64,000 nt of DNA from Prochlorococcus sp. AG-355-K03 (lineage in GTDB: Bacteria; Cyanobacteriota; Cyanobacteriia; PCC-6307; Cyanobiaceae): contig QCDS01000001.1 of the NCBI GenBank assembly GCA_003278685.1, forward strand, positions 248,001 through 312,000. Reading direction: 5' to 3'. Below are positions 7,981 to 16,208 of the stretch, piece after piece; the stretch's first letter is position 1, and every line of letters begins with the position of its first letter. Both the position numbers and the translations under genes were made by a program. The notes beneath the pieces are model-generated. The model worked only from the letters and a program-made list of their open reading frames with translations. It was not told where the DNA came from and made no database searches.

Positions 7981-8184
7981 TTATTGCTCCTTTTTCTCAG
8001 CTTGCATTTTTACTAGCTCAAATTCTTTTTTAGAAACTATTCTGTTTTTGTATGCTGGATATCTTGTCTTCCACCATTTATTGATCGAAATAGCTACTCC
8101 TTCTAAATTTTGGGTACAAATATTGACCCATAGAGTTTTAGTTTTAATTTCTTTGTAGAATTCCCAACTTGTAGGTGAAGCCAT
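7981..8184 (-). CDS. 67-aa conserved-looking hypothetical protein
   Basis: The start is taken at ATG 8184 (MASPTSWEFYK) rather than the TTG four codons upstream. It is soluble and rich in aromatic and basic residues (INKWWKTRYPAYKNR), with a charged helical C-terminus (KKEFELVKMQAEKKEQ). No domain was recognised. Confidence 0.55.
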   Translation of the reverse strand: MASPTSWEFYKEIKTKTLWVNICTQNLEGVAISINKWWKTRYPAYKNRIVSKKEFELVKMQAEKKEQ

Positions 8185-8196
8185 TAAAAATCGCAA

Positions 8197-8510
8197 ATGA
8201 AAAATTTCAATAAATTATGGGAAATGGTCCATAAACTAAAACTTTTGTTTTTTTAAAAACAGGATTTAGTTGAAGATATAGAGTTTTCATTAAGTGGTAA
8301 TAAAAAACTTTTAACAAAAGATTTACATCACTTTCGCCTTCTAGGAAAGTATTACTTTAATTTCATAACGAGTTTCAATTAAAAAATATCTCCACAAAGA
8401 AGGGGCCAAAAATTGACCCCTTTTGGTGAAACTCTTCCAAAGAAACACCATTAAAATCTTACTCTGAAAGTTGCAAAGTTAAACAAATTAACAAAATCAA
8501 GATTAATAAT
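8197..8510. other. Gap with one weak hairpin, no gene seen
   Basis: Very AT-rich. The only structure is a 10-bp hairpin with one mismatch at 8400-8422 (AAGGGG/CCCCTT arms), flanked by short T or A runs. It may end transcription from either side. No credible reading frame was found. Confidence 0.4.
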
Positions 8511-8720
8511 TTATGCGGCCTTTTTAAAAGGGTTCATATTCATTAAAAAGTTATTACTTTTGCGGGTACTCATTTTTCTATATCTTTGATTTATATCCAG
8601 GATATATTTTCTAGCTTTCTTATCACTTTCAATTTTCTTTTTTCGAAGACGTAAAGCCCTTAAATCTTCTATGGACATGAGGCCATCATCTTGATTGAAA
8701 TTTAAATGATCAAATTGCAT
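8511..8720 (-). CDS. 69-aa basic hypothetical protein
   Basis: ATG start. It is highly charged, with an Arg/Lys-rich centre (LRALRLRKKKIESDKKARKY), no membrane segment and a likely helical fold. No family recognised. Small basic proteins of this kind are frequent in Prochlorococcus variable regions. Confidence 0.5.
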   Translation of the reverse strand: MQFDHLNFNQDDGLMSIEDLRALRLRKKKIESDKKARKYILDINQRYRKMSTRKSNNFLMNMNPFKKAA

Positions 8721-8979
8721 CAGTTTAAGAAATTAAGTTCCATCTTTAAGTGCAAGATTAACAACCTTATCTTTATTTGCAATAGAGATAATTAACCAAC
8801 TTAACTCAAATTAGTTATTCAATTTTCAGAAAGCTATGAATCTAAGTATTAAAAACTTTCTAAAATCAAGAATAATTTTTGATTGAATTAGATGTAACTT
8901 CTACAGATACAAATGATTCTCCATAATGAGATTCGGCTGATCTTATCAGTAACCAGTAAAAGAAATTTACTAAAGCTTT

Positions 8980-9151
8980 CTCCACGAGGATTTAGTAACT
9001 AATTTAAATAAACTCATCATTTTTGTAATAGCAATATACAAAATAAATTTATTGCGCAATCAAGATATTTGCCTTATAAAGCATAGTTTCATATTAATTA
9101 AGAAAAATTTGCACTCTCAGGCTTTAGGGAGCGGACTAAATCCTCGTGGAG
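8980..9151. repeat. 17-nt inverted repeat, arms 138 bp apart
   Basis: Bases 8980-8996 (ctccacgaggatttagt) are exactly the reverse complement of 9135-9151. The right arm lies inside the candidate small RNA at 9104-9180. Apart from this, 8721-9103 holds no reading frame that I can support. Confidence 0.75.
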
Positions 9152-9180
9152 TATTGGACTTTAGCCCGCTCTATTTTTTT
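9104..9180 (+). ncRNA. Candidate small RNA, about 75 nt
   Basis: No reading frame covers this strand here, yet a strong intrinsic terminator (9129-9180) is present. Upstream is a promoter-like pair TTGCCT (9069-9074), a 17-bp spacer and TATTAA (9092-9097), which puts the RNA start near 9104. The segment is clearly more GC-rich than its surroundings. Its central part can pair perfectly over 17 nt with the DNA or any RNA of 8980-8996. The coordinates of the 5' end are an estimate. Confidence 0.45.
9129..9180 (+). terminator. Rho-independent terminator hairpin
   Basis: Left arm 9129-9143 (GAGCGGACTAAATCC) pairs with 9056-type right arm at 9156-9171 with one bulge and a few G-U pairs. A run of seven T follows (9174-9180). 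Confidence 0.65.
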
Positions 9181-9307
9181 AGCAAAAGAAAAATAGCACT
9201 GCAAGGTAACTAGATCTCCAATTATTATATTTAATTCTGAATAAGCCTTTAATGGTTAATTGAGCAAGATTATCTGAGCAAATGTCGGTGTTCTTTATTG
9301 TATAATT

Positions 9308-9403
9308 ATGTTACAAACATTAGTTATATCAATGGATTCAGTATTTTTGCTCATTGATATATTCATTCTTAGAATAATATTATTGTTGATGCCTAAAGAA
9401 TAA
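9308..9403 (+). CDS. 31-aa hydrophobic micro-protein
   Basis: ATG start. It is almost wholly hydrophobic from residue 4 to 28 (VISMDSVFLLIDIFILRIIL), ending in MPKE. It is the first of three consecutive tiny frames on the plus strand. Support is limited to the frame, the helix and the packed context. Confidence 0.35.
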   Translation: MLQTLVISMDSVFLLIDIFILRIILLLMPKE

Positions 9404-9409
9404 TTAATT

Positions 9410-9505
9410 TTGAAAAAAATAGTTAAATTTTTTAAATTACTTAAGAGAAGAATTGATATTCATAATGCAGAGTCTGAATTGAAATTTATATTGGAAAATA
9501 AATAA
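9410..9505 (+). CDS. 31-aa basic micro-protein, TTG start
   Basis: The TTG start gives a basic amphipathic N-terminus (KKIVKFFKLLKRR) and a charged C-terminus. The stop shares a base with the next ATG (TAATG), which suggests coupled translation with the 48-aa gene. Weak on its own. Confidence 0.35.
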   Translation: MKKIVKFFKLLKRRIDIHNAESELKFILENK

Positions 9506-9651
9506 TGGGATTCCCACATTGCCCTATATGTGTAGTTCTAGCATTTGTTTCAGTTTTGATGGGAATTACTCGTAGTTGTATGTCTTATATTCTTTTTAGG
9601 GAGTTTGTGAGAGCTGAATCTACTTTTAAATTTAAGTTTAGTTTCTATTAA
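9505..9651 (+). CDS. 48-aa membrane micro-protein
   Basis: ATG overlaps the preceding stop (TAATG). The N-terminus carries HCPIC and leads into one hydrophobic helix (VVLAFVSVLMGI). The tail is aromatic and basic. No family recognised. Confidence 0.45.
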   Translation: MGFPHCPICVVLAFVSVLMGITRSCMSYILFREFVRAESTFKFKFSFY

Positions 9652-9706
9652 TTGTTGACATCTAAGTATAAATACTTTATAAATAGATTGTAGTGAATAC
9701 TACAAA

Positions 9707-9787
9707 ATCGTCCGATCTACCATCTGATAGACCGCAGTACGACTCAAGCCATAGGACGGGGACTTGAGCAAGTTTAGGAGCTGCATC
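9707..9787 (+). promoter_or_regulatory. GC-rich structured leader upstream of a YRG-motif gene
   Basis: This 80-base block has much more G and C than the sequence on either side and ends with an AGGAG ribosome site (9776-9780) seven bases before ATG 9788. It contains CTCAAG (9743-9748) and its complement CTTGAG (9763-9768), which could form a hairpin just upstream of the ribosome site. It is probably a 5' UTR with a regulatory structure. Function inferred. Confidence 0.45.
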
Positions 9788-9889
9788 ATGGTAAACATGT
9801 ATTTCAATGGAAAGTCATTTGTCTATTGTAGAAAACAAGAAGAAAAGATTATAAAGCTTACTTATAGAGGATCTATTTACTTAAAATAA
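9788..9889 (+). CDS. 33-aa micro-protein with DUF4278-like YRG motif
   Basis: Starts at ATG 9788 with a good AGGAG site. The C-terminal IIKLTYRGSIYLK matches the short 'L-x-YRG-x-x-Y' core of DUF4278, a small cyanobacterial domain of unknown role. The N-terminus is MVNMYFNGKSFVYCRK. It sits behind the structured GC-rich leader, which raises the chance that it is expressed. Confidence 0.55.
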   Translation: MVNMYFNGKSFVYCRKQEEKIIKLTYRGSIYLK

Positions 9890-10284
9890 GATTTTTAATT
9901 TATTTTAAAAAGTTTGGACATTTATTGACGTTTTTGGATTAAGTATTTATTTATACTTTATAAGAAGAACTTATGTTGATTATATTTTTTGCCTATTTAA
10001 AAATTCATATATTCGTATATTTAGTAACGAGAAATTAATTTTAAAATAATTAATTTGTAATTAGATTTTTAAAAGGTTATGCAACCTATTTCTGAGGAAC
10101 TTTACAAAAAAATAGTTGAGAGTTCTAAAAAATGAGTAAGTTACTAATTGCTTTATTGGCTTTAGATATAGGCGTTAGTCTGTCTAAAGTTTTTATTTTT
10201 ACCTGAAAATTAAATTACTCAGCACAAAAGAAGCAATTATTTTCTAAAAAGAAATAATTACTGGGTATTATTTATTTGATCTAC
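9890..10284. other. AT-rich gap with two very short frames
   Basis: Only two minimal plus-strand frames are visible, 10080-10136 (18 codons) and 10131-10205 (24 codons). They overlap as AAATGA. The second is hydrophobic (MSKLLIALLALDIG). Their size gives no real support, so I do not call them genes. Confidence 0.3.
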
Positions 10285-10374
10285 TTATTTTATAAAATAC
10301 AAAATTAAACCAACAAAAGAACTTCCTACAAGTAGTAGCACCATTAAAAGTGCTATTAACTTTGCTAATCCCAT
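10285..10374 (-). CDS. 29-aa single-helix membrane micro-protein
   Basis: The ATG lies inside the last codons of the SnoaL-like gene, so translation is probably coupled. Nearly the whole protein is one membrane helix (LIALLMVLLLVGSSFVGLIL) ending in a single Lys. Function unknown. Confidence 0.5.
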   Translation of the reverse strand: MGLAKLIALLMVLLLVGSSFVGLILYFIK

Positions 10375-10751
10375 AAAGATAAATCCGAATTTCCTGTAGA
10401 TCTTTGCATCCAGTGAATTTTCCAAGCATTATTTACTTTTTTAAAAATTGACGTAACTGTTGGTAAGTCATCATTAGGTGTTCCTTTATAAGTAAATTTT
10501 GAACCTAGTGTAAAAATGCACATTACTATATTTTCGCTTAAAAATTCGAATCGGTGAATTTTAGTTATTTCTGCCTTTTCTTGAATAATTTCATCAGTAA
10601 TCATTTGTTCGAACCCTTTTGCATCTATAGGATTACCACTCGGTCTTATGAATAAAAAATCTGGAGTCGCATTGTAAAGAAAAAAAGAGGCCATTTTTTT
10701 TGGATTGGCAAACTCATTTAATAATGAAATTATTGTTTCTTTGTCATTCAT
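10365..10751 (-). CDS. SnoaL/NTF2-like fold protein
   Basis: 128 residues from ATG 10751; the in-frame TTG at 10802 would add 17 unlikely residues. The pattern is that of a small NTF2-like alpha+beta barrel: an N-terminal helix (KETIISLLNEFANP), a 'DFLFIRPSGNPIDAKGFEQMI' type segment, then strands ending in NNAWKIHWMQRS. Members are often small isomerases or ligand-binding proteins. No function can be assigned. Confidence 0.65.
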   Translation of the reverse strand: MNDKETIISLLNEFANPKKMASFFLYNATPDFLFIRPSGNPIDAKGFEQMITDEIIQEKAEITKIHRFEFLSENIVMCIFTLGSKFTYKGTPNDDLPTVTSIFKKVNNAWKIHWMQRSTGNSDLSLWD

Positions 10752-10870
10752 AAAAAAGGGAAATAACCCTTCTATTTTAGATCTAATATTAAAAATGTAC
10801 AAATCAAATGGAATAATTCTAAAAAAAATTCGGTAGGATATATGTAAAAATTAGAATTTTAATGTAAATC

Positions 10871-10993
10871 ATGATCAATTCATTAAACAAATTAATGCCG
10901 GTTGGCAAAAAGGTCAAAAAATATTTGCCTTTCTTTATTGGATTTAAATTACTTACATTTACTGGCTTCCTTACTTATTTAATTAATCGCTAA
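10871..10993 (+). CDS. 40-aa single-helix membrane micro-protein
   Basis: ATG 10871 (or in-frame ATG 10895). The N-terminus is basic (GKKVKKY), followed by one hydrophobic helix (LPFFIGFKLLTFTGFLTYLI). The positive-inside rule places the N-terminus in the cytoplasm or stroma side. No family recognised. Confidence 0.45.
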   Translation: MINSLNKLMPVGKKVKKYLPFFIGFKLLTFTGFLTYLINR

Positions 10994-11036
10994 TCGATAT
11001 AATCTTAACAATAAAGTTTAACTAAATTAAAATCTA

Positions 11037-11231
11037 GTGAATAAAGAAGAACGAACTAAAAGATTTAAGTCTCTGTCAAGCATGCAAAGACAAGAACTGA
11101 TATTAAAGAAGATGAAAGAGAGAGGCATAGAGGTGGGAAGTGGAATTCCTAATAAAAAATACGATAGCAAAGAGGTTTATGAATTAATTCATATTGCAAA
11201 TTGCTTCCCAGAATTAAGAGAGAAAAAATAA
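11037..11231 (+). CDS. 64-aa basic helical protein, GTG start
   Basis: The GTG start gives MNKEERTKRFKSLSSM. The protein is soluble, highly charged and likely helical (QRQELILKKMKERGIEVG), with a C-terminal segment DSKEVYELIHIANCFPELREKK. It reads like a conserved small picocyanobacterial protein. No named domain recognised. Confidence 0.6.
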   Translation: MNKEERTKRFKSLSSMQRQELILKKMKERGIEVGSGIPNKKYDSKEVYELIHIANCFPELREKK

Positions 11232-11262
11232 AAAAATATTTAGTTTTCTTTAATTAAGTAAT

Positions 11263-11643
11263 TTATTTTGGTTCCCTTATTGCAGTAATAATTAACCCAC
11301 CTATCAACGAGAGATTCATAAATACTGCTCTTTGATGAAAAGGGAATAAATGAAAAATTATTGTTGTTGGAATAATAAATAGTAATAAAAAGACTGAACC
11401 GATTTTTTGATTTTCCCCAAATATAAAAAATCCAGAACCCAAGATAAGACATATAATTGCTCCCACGAGAAGAATAGATGAAATTGGTTCTGGAATACCT
11501 TTTGAAGAAATATATTCAACTGTTCTTTCAAAATCATTTATTTTGCCTGGTATTGCTGAGATAAATATTGCTGAAATTGATAATCTTGAAAAAAAATCTA
11601 AAAAAGATTTGAAACTTTTATTTTTAAAAAAAGAATTTTTCAT
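11263..11643 (-). CDS. DoxX-family membrane protein
   Basis: 126 residues with four predicted helices and the DoxX pattern: first helix with LSISAIFISAIPGKI, second at LVGAIICLILGSGFFIFG, third at LLFIIPTTIIFHL, and a C-terminal helix. DoxX proteins are poorly understood and some act in redox or thiosulfate-linked reactions. A second DoxX protein is at 37997-38548. Confidence 0.75.
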   Translation of the reverse strand: MKNSFFKNKSFKSFLDFFSRLSISAIFISAIPGKINDFERTVEYISSKGIPEPISSILLVGAIICLILGSGFFIFGENQKIGSVFLLLFIIPTTIIFHLFPFHQRAVFMNLSLIGGLIITAIREPK

Positions 11644-11840
11644 AATCTTATTATATGAAAAAAATTTTATGTGTTTGATAGATACTTTACTAGTCCGAAA
11701 TACTTTTAAATTATTCTCAAAGAGGTTTAGCTCAATTAATAGAAATCTTTTTAATTAATGTGAATCTTTTTAAGGTAATTAATAGTAATTTACGAATTGT
11801 CTTTTTATATTTATGAAATGATAAATTTAATTAAAATTAA

Positions 11841-12317
11841 ATGTTTAAAAAATTTATTTTAACTTCTTTTTTACTTTTTAGTTCTCTAATAACTATATAT
11901 CCTTCAAAAAAAGAAAATACTAATTTTTTCGATTATTGTTATTCTCTAGAAAAAATAATTTCTAGAAATACATTAGAAAAAAGTAAGAATCTATCGAAGA
12001 ATTTTAAGTCTTTAGCAAAAGATATTACTCTATTTGGGACTAACAAAACTAAGGGTAATTTCGCTAATAAGATAATTGATCAATATAAAAATTCCAAAAA
12101 ATTATTTATTATAACTGTTGTTCCAAATCAAATTTATTGTTTAGCAGGATATTGGATTGAGGAGGTAAGTCCAGGAAAATTTGAATCCATTTTCTATGAG
12201 AAAACCAAACAAAAAATAAATGAATATAAGAATAATAAAAAAGAAGTAGATAAATTTATTAAAGAAATTAATTTAGAATATAAATCTATAAAAAAAGAAA
12301 TTAATGACTTTTTTTAG
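11841..12317 (+). CDS. Exported hypothetical protein
   Basis: 158 residues. The N-terminus is a signal peptide or anchor (MFKKFILTSFLLFSSLITIYPS). The rest is lysine-rich with two Cys and a long charged C-terminal helix with heptad-like spacing. No known domain. It converges on the next gene with 4 bp between the stops. Confidence 0.6.
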   Translation: MFKKFILTSFLLFSSLITIYPSKKENTNFFDYCYSLEKIISRNTLEKSKNLSKNFKSLAKDITLFGTNKTKGNFANKIIDQYKNSKKLFIITVVPNQIYCLAGYWIEEVSPGKFESIFYEKTKQKINEYKNNKKEVDKFIKEINLEYKSIKKEINDFF

Positions 12318-12321
12318 AAAA

Positions 12322-12771
12322 TCAAAATCTTTTTTCTAATAAAATTAATTCATTTGTTATGGAAGATTTATTTTTTTTAGATTGCGAAATAAAAACTATT
12401 AGTAATCCAAAAATAATTACAAATCCAAAAATTGATAAAGTATAAATTATTTTATTTTTGATATTAAATTTAAGTTTGTTTTTGGTAATTTTTCCAAAGA
12501 ATGGAAAATTTTTATTTGATAATGAATCATATATTTCAGAATCGTTTTCAAAATAATAATTATTAAATAGTTCATCCCTATTTTCATGGATGTCTATCTG
12601 CAAGTTATTTTCAGAGGCACCAACTTTGTAATTCGATTGCTCATAAAAAAATTCATGAATTTTTGAAATATTTGTTATTTTTTTATTTTTAACATTAAGT
12701 TTAGTTTTTTGAAAATCATTATCAAACCATTCGTCATAAACTATAAAGTTTGGTTTAGCAAAATAAGACAA
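12322..12771 (-). CDS. C-terminally anchored hypothetical protein, TTG start
   Basis: 149 residues. The first 105 are polar and rich in Asn, Asp and Lys. They are followed by one membrane helix (IIYTLSIFGFVIIFGLLIVFI) and a short basic tail. This is a tail-anchored layout with a large soluble domain. No family recognised. Confidence 0.55.
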   Translation of the reverse strand: MSYFAKPNFIVYDEWFDNDFQKTKLNVKNKKITNISKIHEFFYEQSNYKVGASENNLQIDIHENRDELFNNYYFENDSEIYDSLSNKNFPFFGKITKNKLKFNIKNKIIYTLSIFGFVIIFGLLIVFISQSKKNKSSITNELILLEKRF

Positions 12772-12962
12772 GACTCTATTACAAAAAGTACATTAAAAAG
12801 ATAAATCAAAGAAAAAAAAGAAATTTATTTTTGTTGGTAAATTTCATAAATCATGTTTAAATATCATCATTAATTGTCAAGTTCTTATTTAAAGAAATTT
12901 ATAGATTTCTAAGTCTCTAATTATTTGATTGTTTTTTGCGTATTAGTTTTAGGAAAAATTTA

Positions 12963-13118
12963 TTATTTTGACTTTCTTGTGCCTCCATAGGAATAATCAT
13001 TATGTTTAGAAATAAAATTCCAACATTCTTTACAACAAAAAATCCAGTTCGTATGAATTATTGATCTTACTCTGTAATGAATTTTATCTTGCTTATTACA
13101 CAAATCACATTTTTTCAT
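12963..13118 (-). CDS. 51-aa zinc-ribbon-like protein
   Basis: ATG 13118. It has CDLC at residues 4-7 and CCKEC at 28-32, two Cys pairs spaced like a small zinc ribbon, then a basic tail ending GGTRKSK. Nucleic-acid or protein binding is plausible but not shown. Confidence 0.6.
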   Translation of the reverse strand: MKKCDLCNKQDKIHYRVRSIIHTNWIFCCKECWNFISKHNDYSYGGTRKSK

Positions 13119-13449
13119 TAATAATTAACTTTGGAAATTAATTTTAGATAAAAATAAGTTTGTTTTAAAAATATTCACGAAAAGTTTTTTATCGTGTCAT
13201 TATTAATAAGCACTCTTCACCTCCTGAAGCAAAGCAGTGGTCATGTTGGGTGCGAATATTTCAATTTATTGTCAATAAATTTAAAATTTTATAATTATAA
13301 TTCTGAACCAACATAACTTACCTCTATAAAAATCTCCCCAGCTTTAATTAAATAAAAATTTAGATTATACATTTAAATTAGAAATTTAAAAAGAAATTCA
13401 CAGTTAACATTTAATTGACCTTAGTATCTTTGAATTACTATTGAATATC
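13119..13449. other. Gap with a short GC-richer block
   Basis: Mostly featureless AT-rich sequence. At 13203-13260 there is a denser block containing an AGGAGGTG sequence on the minus strand and a 13-codon minus frame (13203-13244, MTTALLQEVKSAY). It may be a leader peptide, part of a small RNA, or a gene remnant. I cannot decide. Confidence 0.3.
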
Positions 13450-13593
13450 ATGAACATTTATTTATTCTGGATATTATTTTTAGCTCTGTGGGGGGTAGTT
13501 CCTTTGATGATTATTAAAGGAAGAAAAGATGATACTCCAAAATTAAAGACAGTTCCTGAACTTAAATCGAAAAAGAAAGGATGGTTCAGCTAA
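13450..13593 (+). CDS. 47-aa single-helix membrane micro-protein
   Basis: ATG 13450. The N-terminal helix (IYLFWILFLALWGVVPLMII) is followed by a cytosolic-type basic tail (KGRKDDTPKLKTVPELKSKKKGW). The layout, short N-terminus, one helix and a charged tail, is that of a small subunit or assembly factor of a membrane complex. Not identified. Confidence 0.55.
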   Translation: MNIYLFWILFLALWGVVPLMIIKGRKDDTPKLKTVPELKSKKKGWFS

Positions 13594-13660
13594 ACATTTT
13601 ATTCGAGAATGATTTAATTTATAGACCTCTAGATAATTTTAAATATTCTAATAAACTTTT

Positions 13661-14176
13661 CTAAAGCAAAATATTCGATTCTACAGGAAAATTAAATTTA
13701 TCTCTTCCACAAAGCTCTCTTAATTCAATTACCACTGATAAGCCACTAATTTCCTTACCAGAATCATTGAGCATTTCAGCAACACATTTAACCGTTCCCC
13801 CTGTTGCTAATAAATCATCAACTATAGCGAAGGATTTATATGGCTTTATTGCCTCTCTTTGGATAGCAAGCGAATTGCTACCATACTCAAGGTCATAGGA
13901 TCTATTTATGAGTTTCCCAGGGAGCTTGCCAGGCTTTCTCGCTACCACCATAGGTTTAGATAAGTGAAAAGAGATTGCTGTGCCAAAAATAAAACCTCTA
14001 GCATCTATTGATATAATCGCATCTGCATTTTTGAAAATTGAACTCTTTGACATTTCTTCTATTACTTTTGAGAAAACATCTGGTTGTTGAAGCAAAGGAA
14101 GTATATCTTTGAAAATAATTCCTCTTTTAGGAAAATTTATGTGATCTTTAATTAAATGTTTAAGATTTTCAGTCAA
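13661..14176 (-). CDS. apt: Adenine phosphoribosyltransferase
   Basis: 171 residues, normal for the family. It joins adenine and PRPP to AMP in the cytoplasm (purine salvage). The PRPP-binding motif VDDLLATGGT and the upstream FPKRGIIFKDILPLL segment are diagnostic. The start is TTG (TENLKHLIKDHINFP). It is a core gene set within the accessory region. Confidence 0.95.
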   Translation of the reverse strand: MTENLKHLIKDHINFPKRGIIFKDILPLLQQPDVFSKVIEEMSKSSIFKNADAIISIDARGFIFGTAISFHLSKPMVVARKPGKLPGKLINRSYDLEYGSNSLAIQREAIKPYKSFAIVDDLLATGGTVKCVAEMLNDSGKEISGLSVVIELRELCGRDKFNFPVESNILL

Positions 14177-14389
14177 GTTTTTTTAGTCATAATAATTATT
14201 ATATTTTTAATTTTTTTGATGACAAAATGTATATGGTAATATTTTGTGAGATGCCGCAGGAAATAGGTTCGAAATCAAAAAACCTAAAAAACATATCTGA
14301 AAAATAGAAGGAAGCTTAAAGATCTGATAATCTTTTTCTTGCGAAAGGAATTTTTAAATAATTATATTAATATTTATGTTCTTAAAATA

Positions 14390-15595
14390 TTAAAAAGAAC
14401 TTGATTTTCTCAGTAAATAAATTCCACCTCCAAGAGAAATTAAGACAGGTGACCATGCAGCAAAAATTGGAGGTAAAATCCCTTTTACTCCGAACGAACT
14501 AAATAAAAATGACATAACATAATAAATTAATATAAGAATTACGCTTAATCCAAAACCCTGACTTTTTGAAGATCTTAAATTAGATTTAGATCCAAGACTG
14601 CTTCCTATTAAGCCAAAGACCAAGCATGCAAAAGGCAGGGTGAATTTTTCTTGAATGCGGACTTTAATTCTTCTAACCTCTTTCAAGTTTCCAGTTTTCT
14701 CATAAATCTTTTCTGCTTGTATAGCCTGCTTTAAAGTCATTTCATTTGCATCCTTAGGAACTTTCGCAAGTTCCAATGGCCCTTCTACAAATGGATATGT
14801 ATATTCTTTAAATTGAATATTAGTAGTTTGTCCGCTTGGATCAATTGATACAATACTCCCATCAGAAAATATCCACGAGGAACTTTTTTTGTCAAATGCT
14901 CCTGTCTTTGCTTTTAAGATTTGTTGAAAATCTTCTCTGGAAAAATCTAAAACTGTAACTCCCTGCATAATATTGTTTTCAAACCATGAGGCATAAAATA
15001 TATGAGTAAGGTATGTATTTATTTTTGTTGGTTTTTTATTAGATGCGTTTATCCTAGATCCATATCTTGAAAACATAATATTATCTTTTCCTTGTTCAGC
15101 GCTAAAAGAACTTCCTATGCCTCCTCTTAATGTCGTTTCAGCTAATTTATTACTCGTAGGTACTATATTATCGTTGAAGTAAAAAGTTAATCCTGTCATA
15201 AATATTGAAAGAGCAATAGCTGGAGAAATAATTCTTGAAGTTTTTATCCCCAAAGATTTCAATGCCAACAATTCAGAATTGCTTGACAATTTTCCATAGG
15301 CTAATAATGTTGAAAGTAAAACTGCCATTGGGAATGATAAGACTAAAAAACTGGGTAAACTAAAAAAAAGAACTTTTAAAGCTAAAAATAAAGGTAAACC
15401 AAATTCCACAATTTTCCTTATAAGATCAAACATTACTCCAACAGATAATGAAATAACGGTAAAAGCAGAAATTGCAAATAACATGGGAGGTATTATTTGC
15501 CCTAATACCCATCTATCTATTAAAGGAAGTAAATACCAAGGAGAAATTATTTTATTAATAGTTTTTTTTATTAGTGATTGATTTGAAAGTGTCAA
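14390..15595 (-). CDS. LptF/LptG-family permease (YjgP/YjgQ)
   Basis: 401 residues, TTG start. Three N-terminal helices come first (with the conserved PLIDRWVLGQIIPPMLFA start), then a periplasmic beta-jellyroll region of about 150 residues, then three C-terminal helices. This is the layout of the LptF/G transmembrane subunits, which lift lipopolysaccharide out of the inner membrane with the LptB ATPase. Cyanobacteria often carry one such gene, so I do not choose between F and G. Confidence 0.88.
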   Translation of the reverse strand: MTLSNQSLIKKTINKIISPWYLLPLIDRWVLGQIIPPMLFAISAFTVISLSVGVMFDLIRKIVEFGLPLFLALKVLFFSLPSFLVLSFPMAVLLSTLLAYGKLSSNSELLALKSLGIKTSRIISPAIALSIFMTGLTFYFNDNIVPTSNKLAETTLRGGIGSSFSAEQGKDNIMFSRYGSRINASNKKPTKINTYLTHIFYASWFENNIMQGVTVLDFSREDFQQILKAKTGAFDKKSSSWIFSDGSIVSIDPSGQTTNIQFKEYTYPFVEGPLELAKVPKDANEMTLKQAIQAEKIYEKTGNLKEVRRIKVRIQEKFTLPFACLVFGLIGSSLGSKSNLRSSKSQGFGLSVILILIYYVMSFLFSSFGVKGILPPIFAAWSPVLISLGGGIYLLRKSSSF

Positions 15596-15784
15596 AAGTA
15601 ATTTATTTGTTTTTTACTGTCTTTTTAGCATTATAAAATATCAATGATTTAGAAACCAATTTAAAATTGATAGTTAAGAAAAATATTTGAATTCCTAAAA
15701 TTTCATAAATAAATCAGAAAAATAATTTATTAACACTTGCAATAAAACAAGAATTTTGTTTTCTTTAAAAAAAAGAGTTAAAGC

Positions 15785-15904
15785 ATGAAAAATAAAAATT
15801 TAATATACGAATGCAATTGCATGCACTGCCAACAAAAACTCAATCAAATTAACAATTCAAAACTATATTGGGATAAATTATTTTTAAGAAAAAAGTTGGT
15901 ATAG
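15785..15904 (+). CDS. 39-aa Cys-rich micro-protein
   Basis: ATG 15785. The first half holds CNCMHC (residues 10-15), a tight Cys/His cluster able to bind a metal. The second half is polar and basic. Uncertain because of its size. Confidence 0.4.
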   Translation: MKNKNLIYECNCMHCQQKLNQINNSKLYWDKLFLRKKLV

Positions 15905-16018
15905 TTTTTCAACTAAATCTTCTAAAGTTTTGAAACTTTTTAAAGTAGTTGTTATAAGATTATTATTTTCAGAAAAAATAAAGTTTTAGGAACTTTAGTA
16001 TTGAGCCTTTTAAGGATA

Positions 16019-16208
16019 ATGATATTACTTAGCCTTTTGATTTTTTTTGTAAATCATATTTTCTCGATTTAAAAGAAAAAGGATAATTACAATACAAGAT
16101 GGAATGAGAATAAAATCTAAAGACATACATTTTGTTCAGTATATTTACTATTTAGCAAATATAAAAACAATTGACATTAGTTCCTCTGCTTTAAGATTTA
16201 ATTTATAA
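16019..16208 (+). pseudogene. Possible frameshifted small membrane protein
   Basis: An ATG frame from 16019 gives a hydrophobic helix (LLSLLIFFVNHIF) and stops at 16070. The next frame continues at once with basic, then DGMRIKSKDIHFVQYIY sequence to a stop at 16206. Joined, they read as one protein of about 60 residues. A run of eight T (16041-16048) is a likely slip site. Could be chance. Confidence 0.3.

Noticed and set aside
11543-11758. Plus-strand frame of 71 codons
   Set aside because: Lies opposite the DoxX gene for half its length and has no domain or ribosome site; best explained as a shadow.
14227-14310. Small plus-strand frame of about 26 codons between apt and the LptF/G gene
   Set aside because: No ribosome site, hydrophobic helix or known motif; composition alone gives no support.
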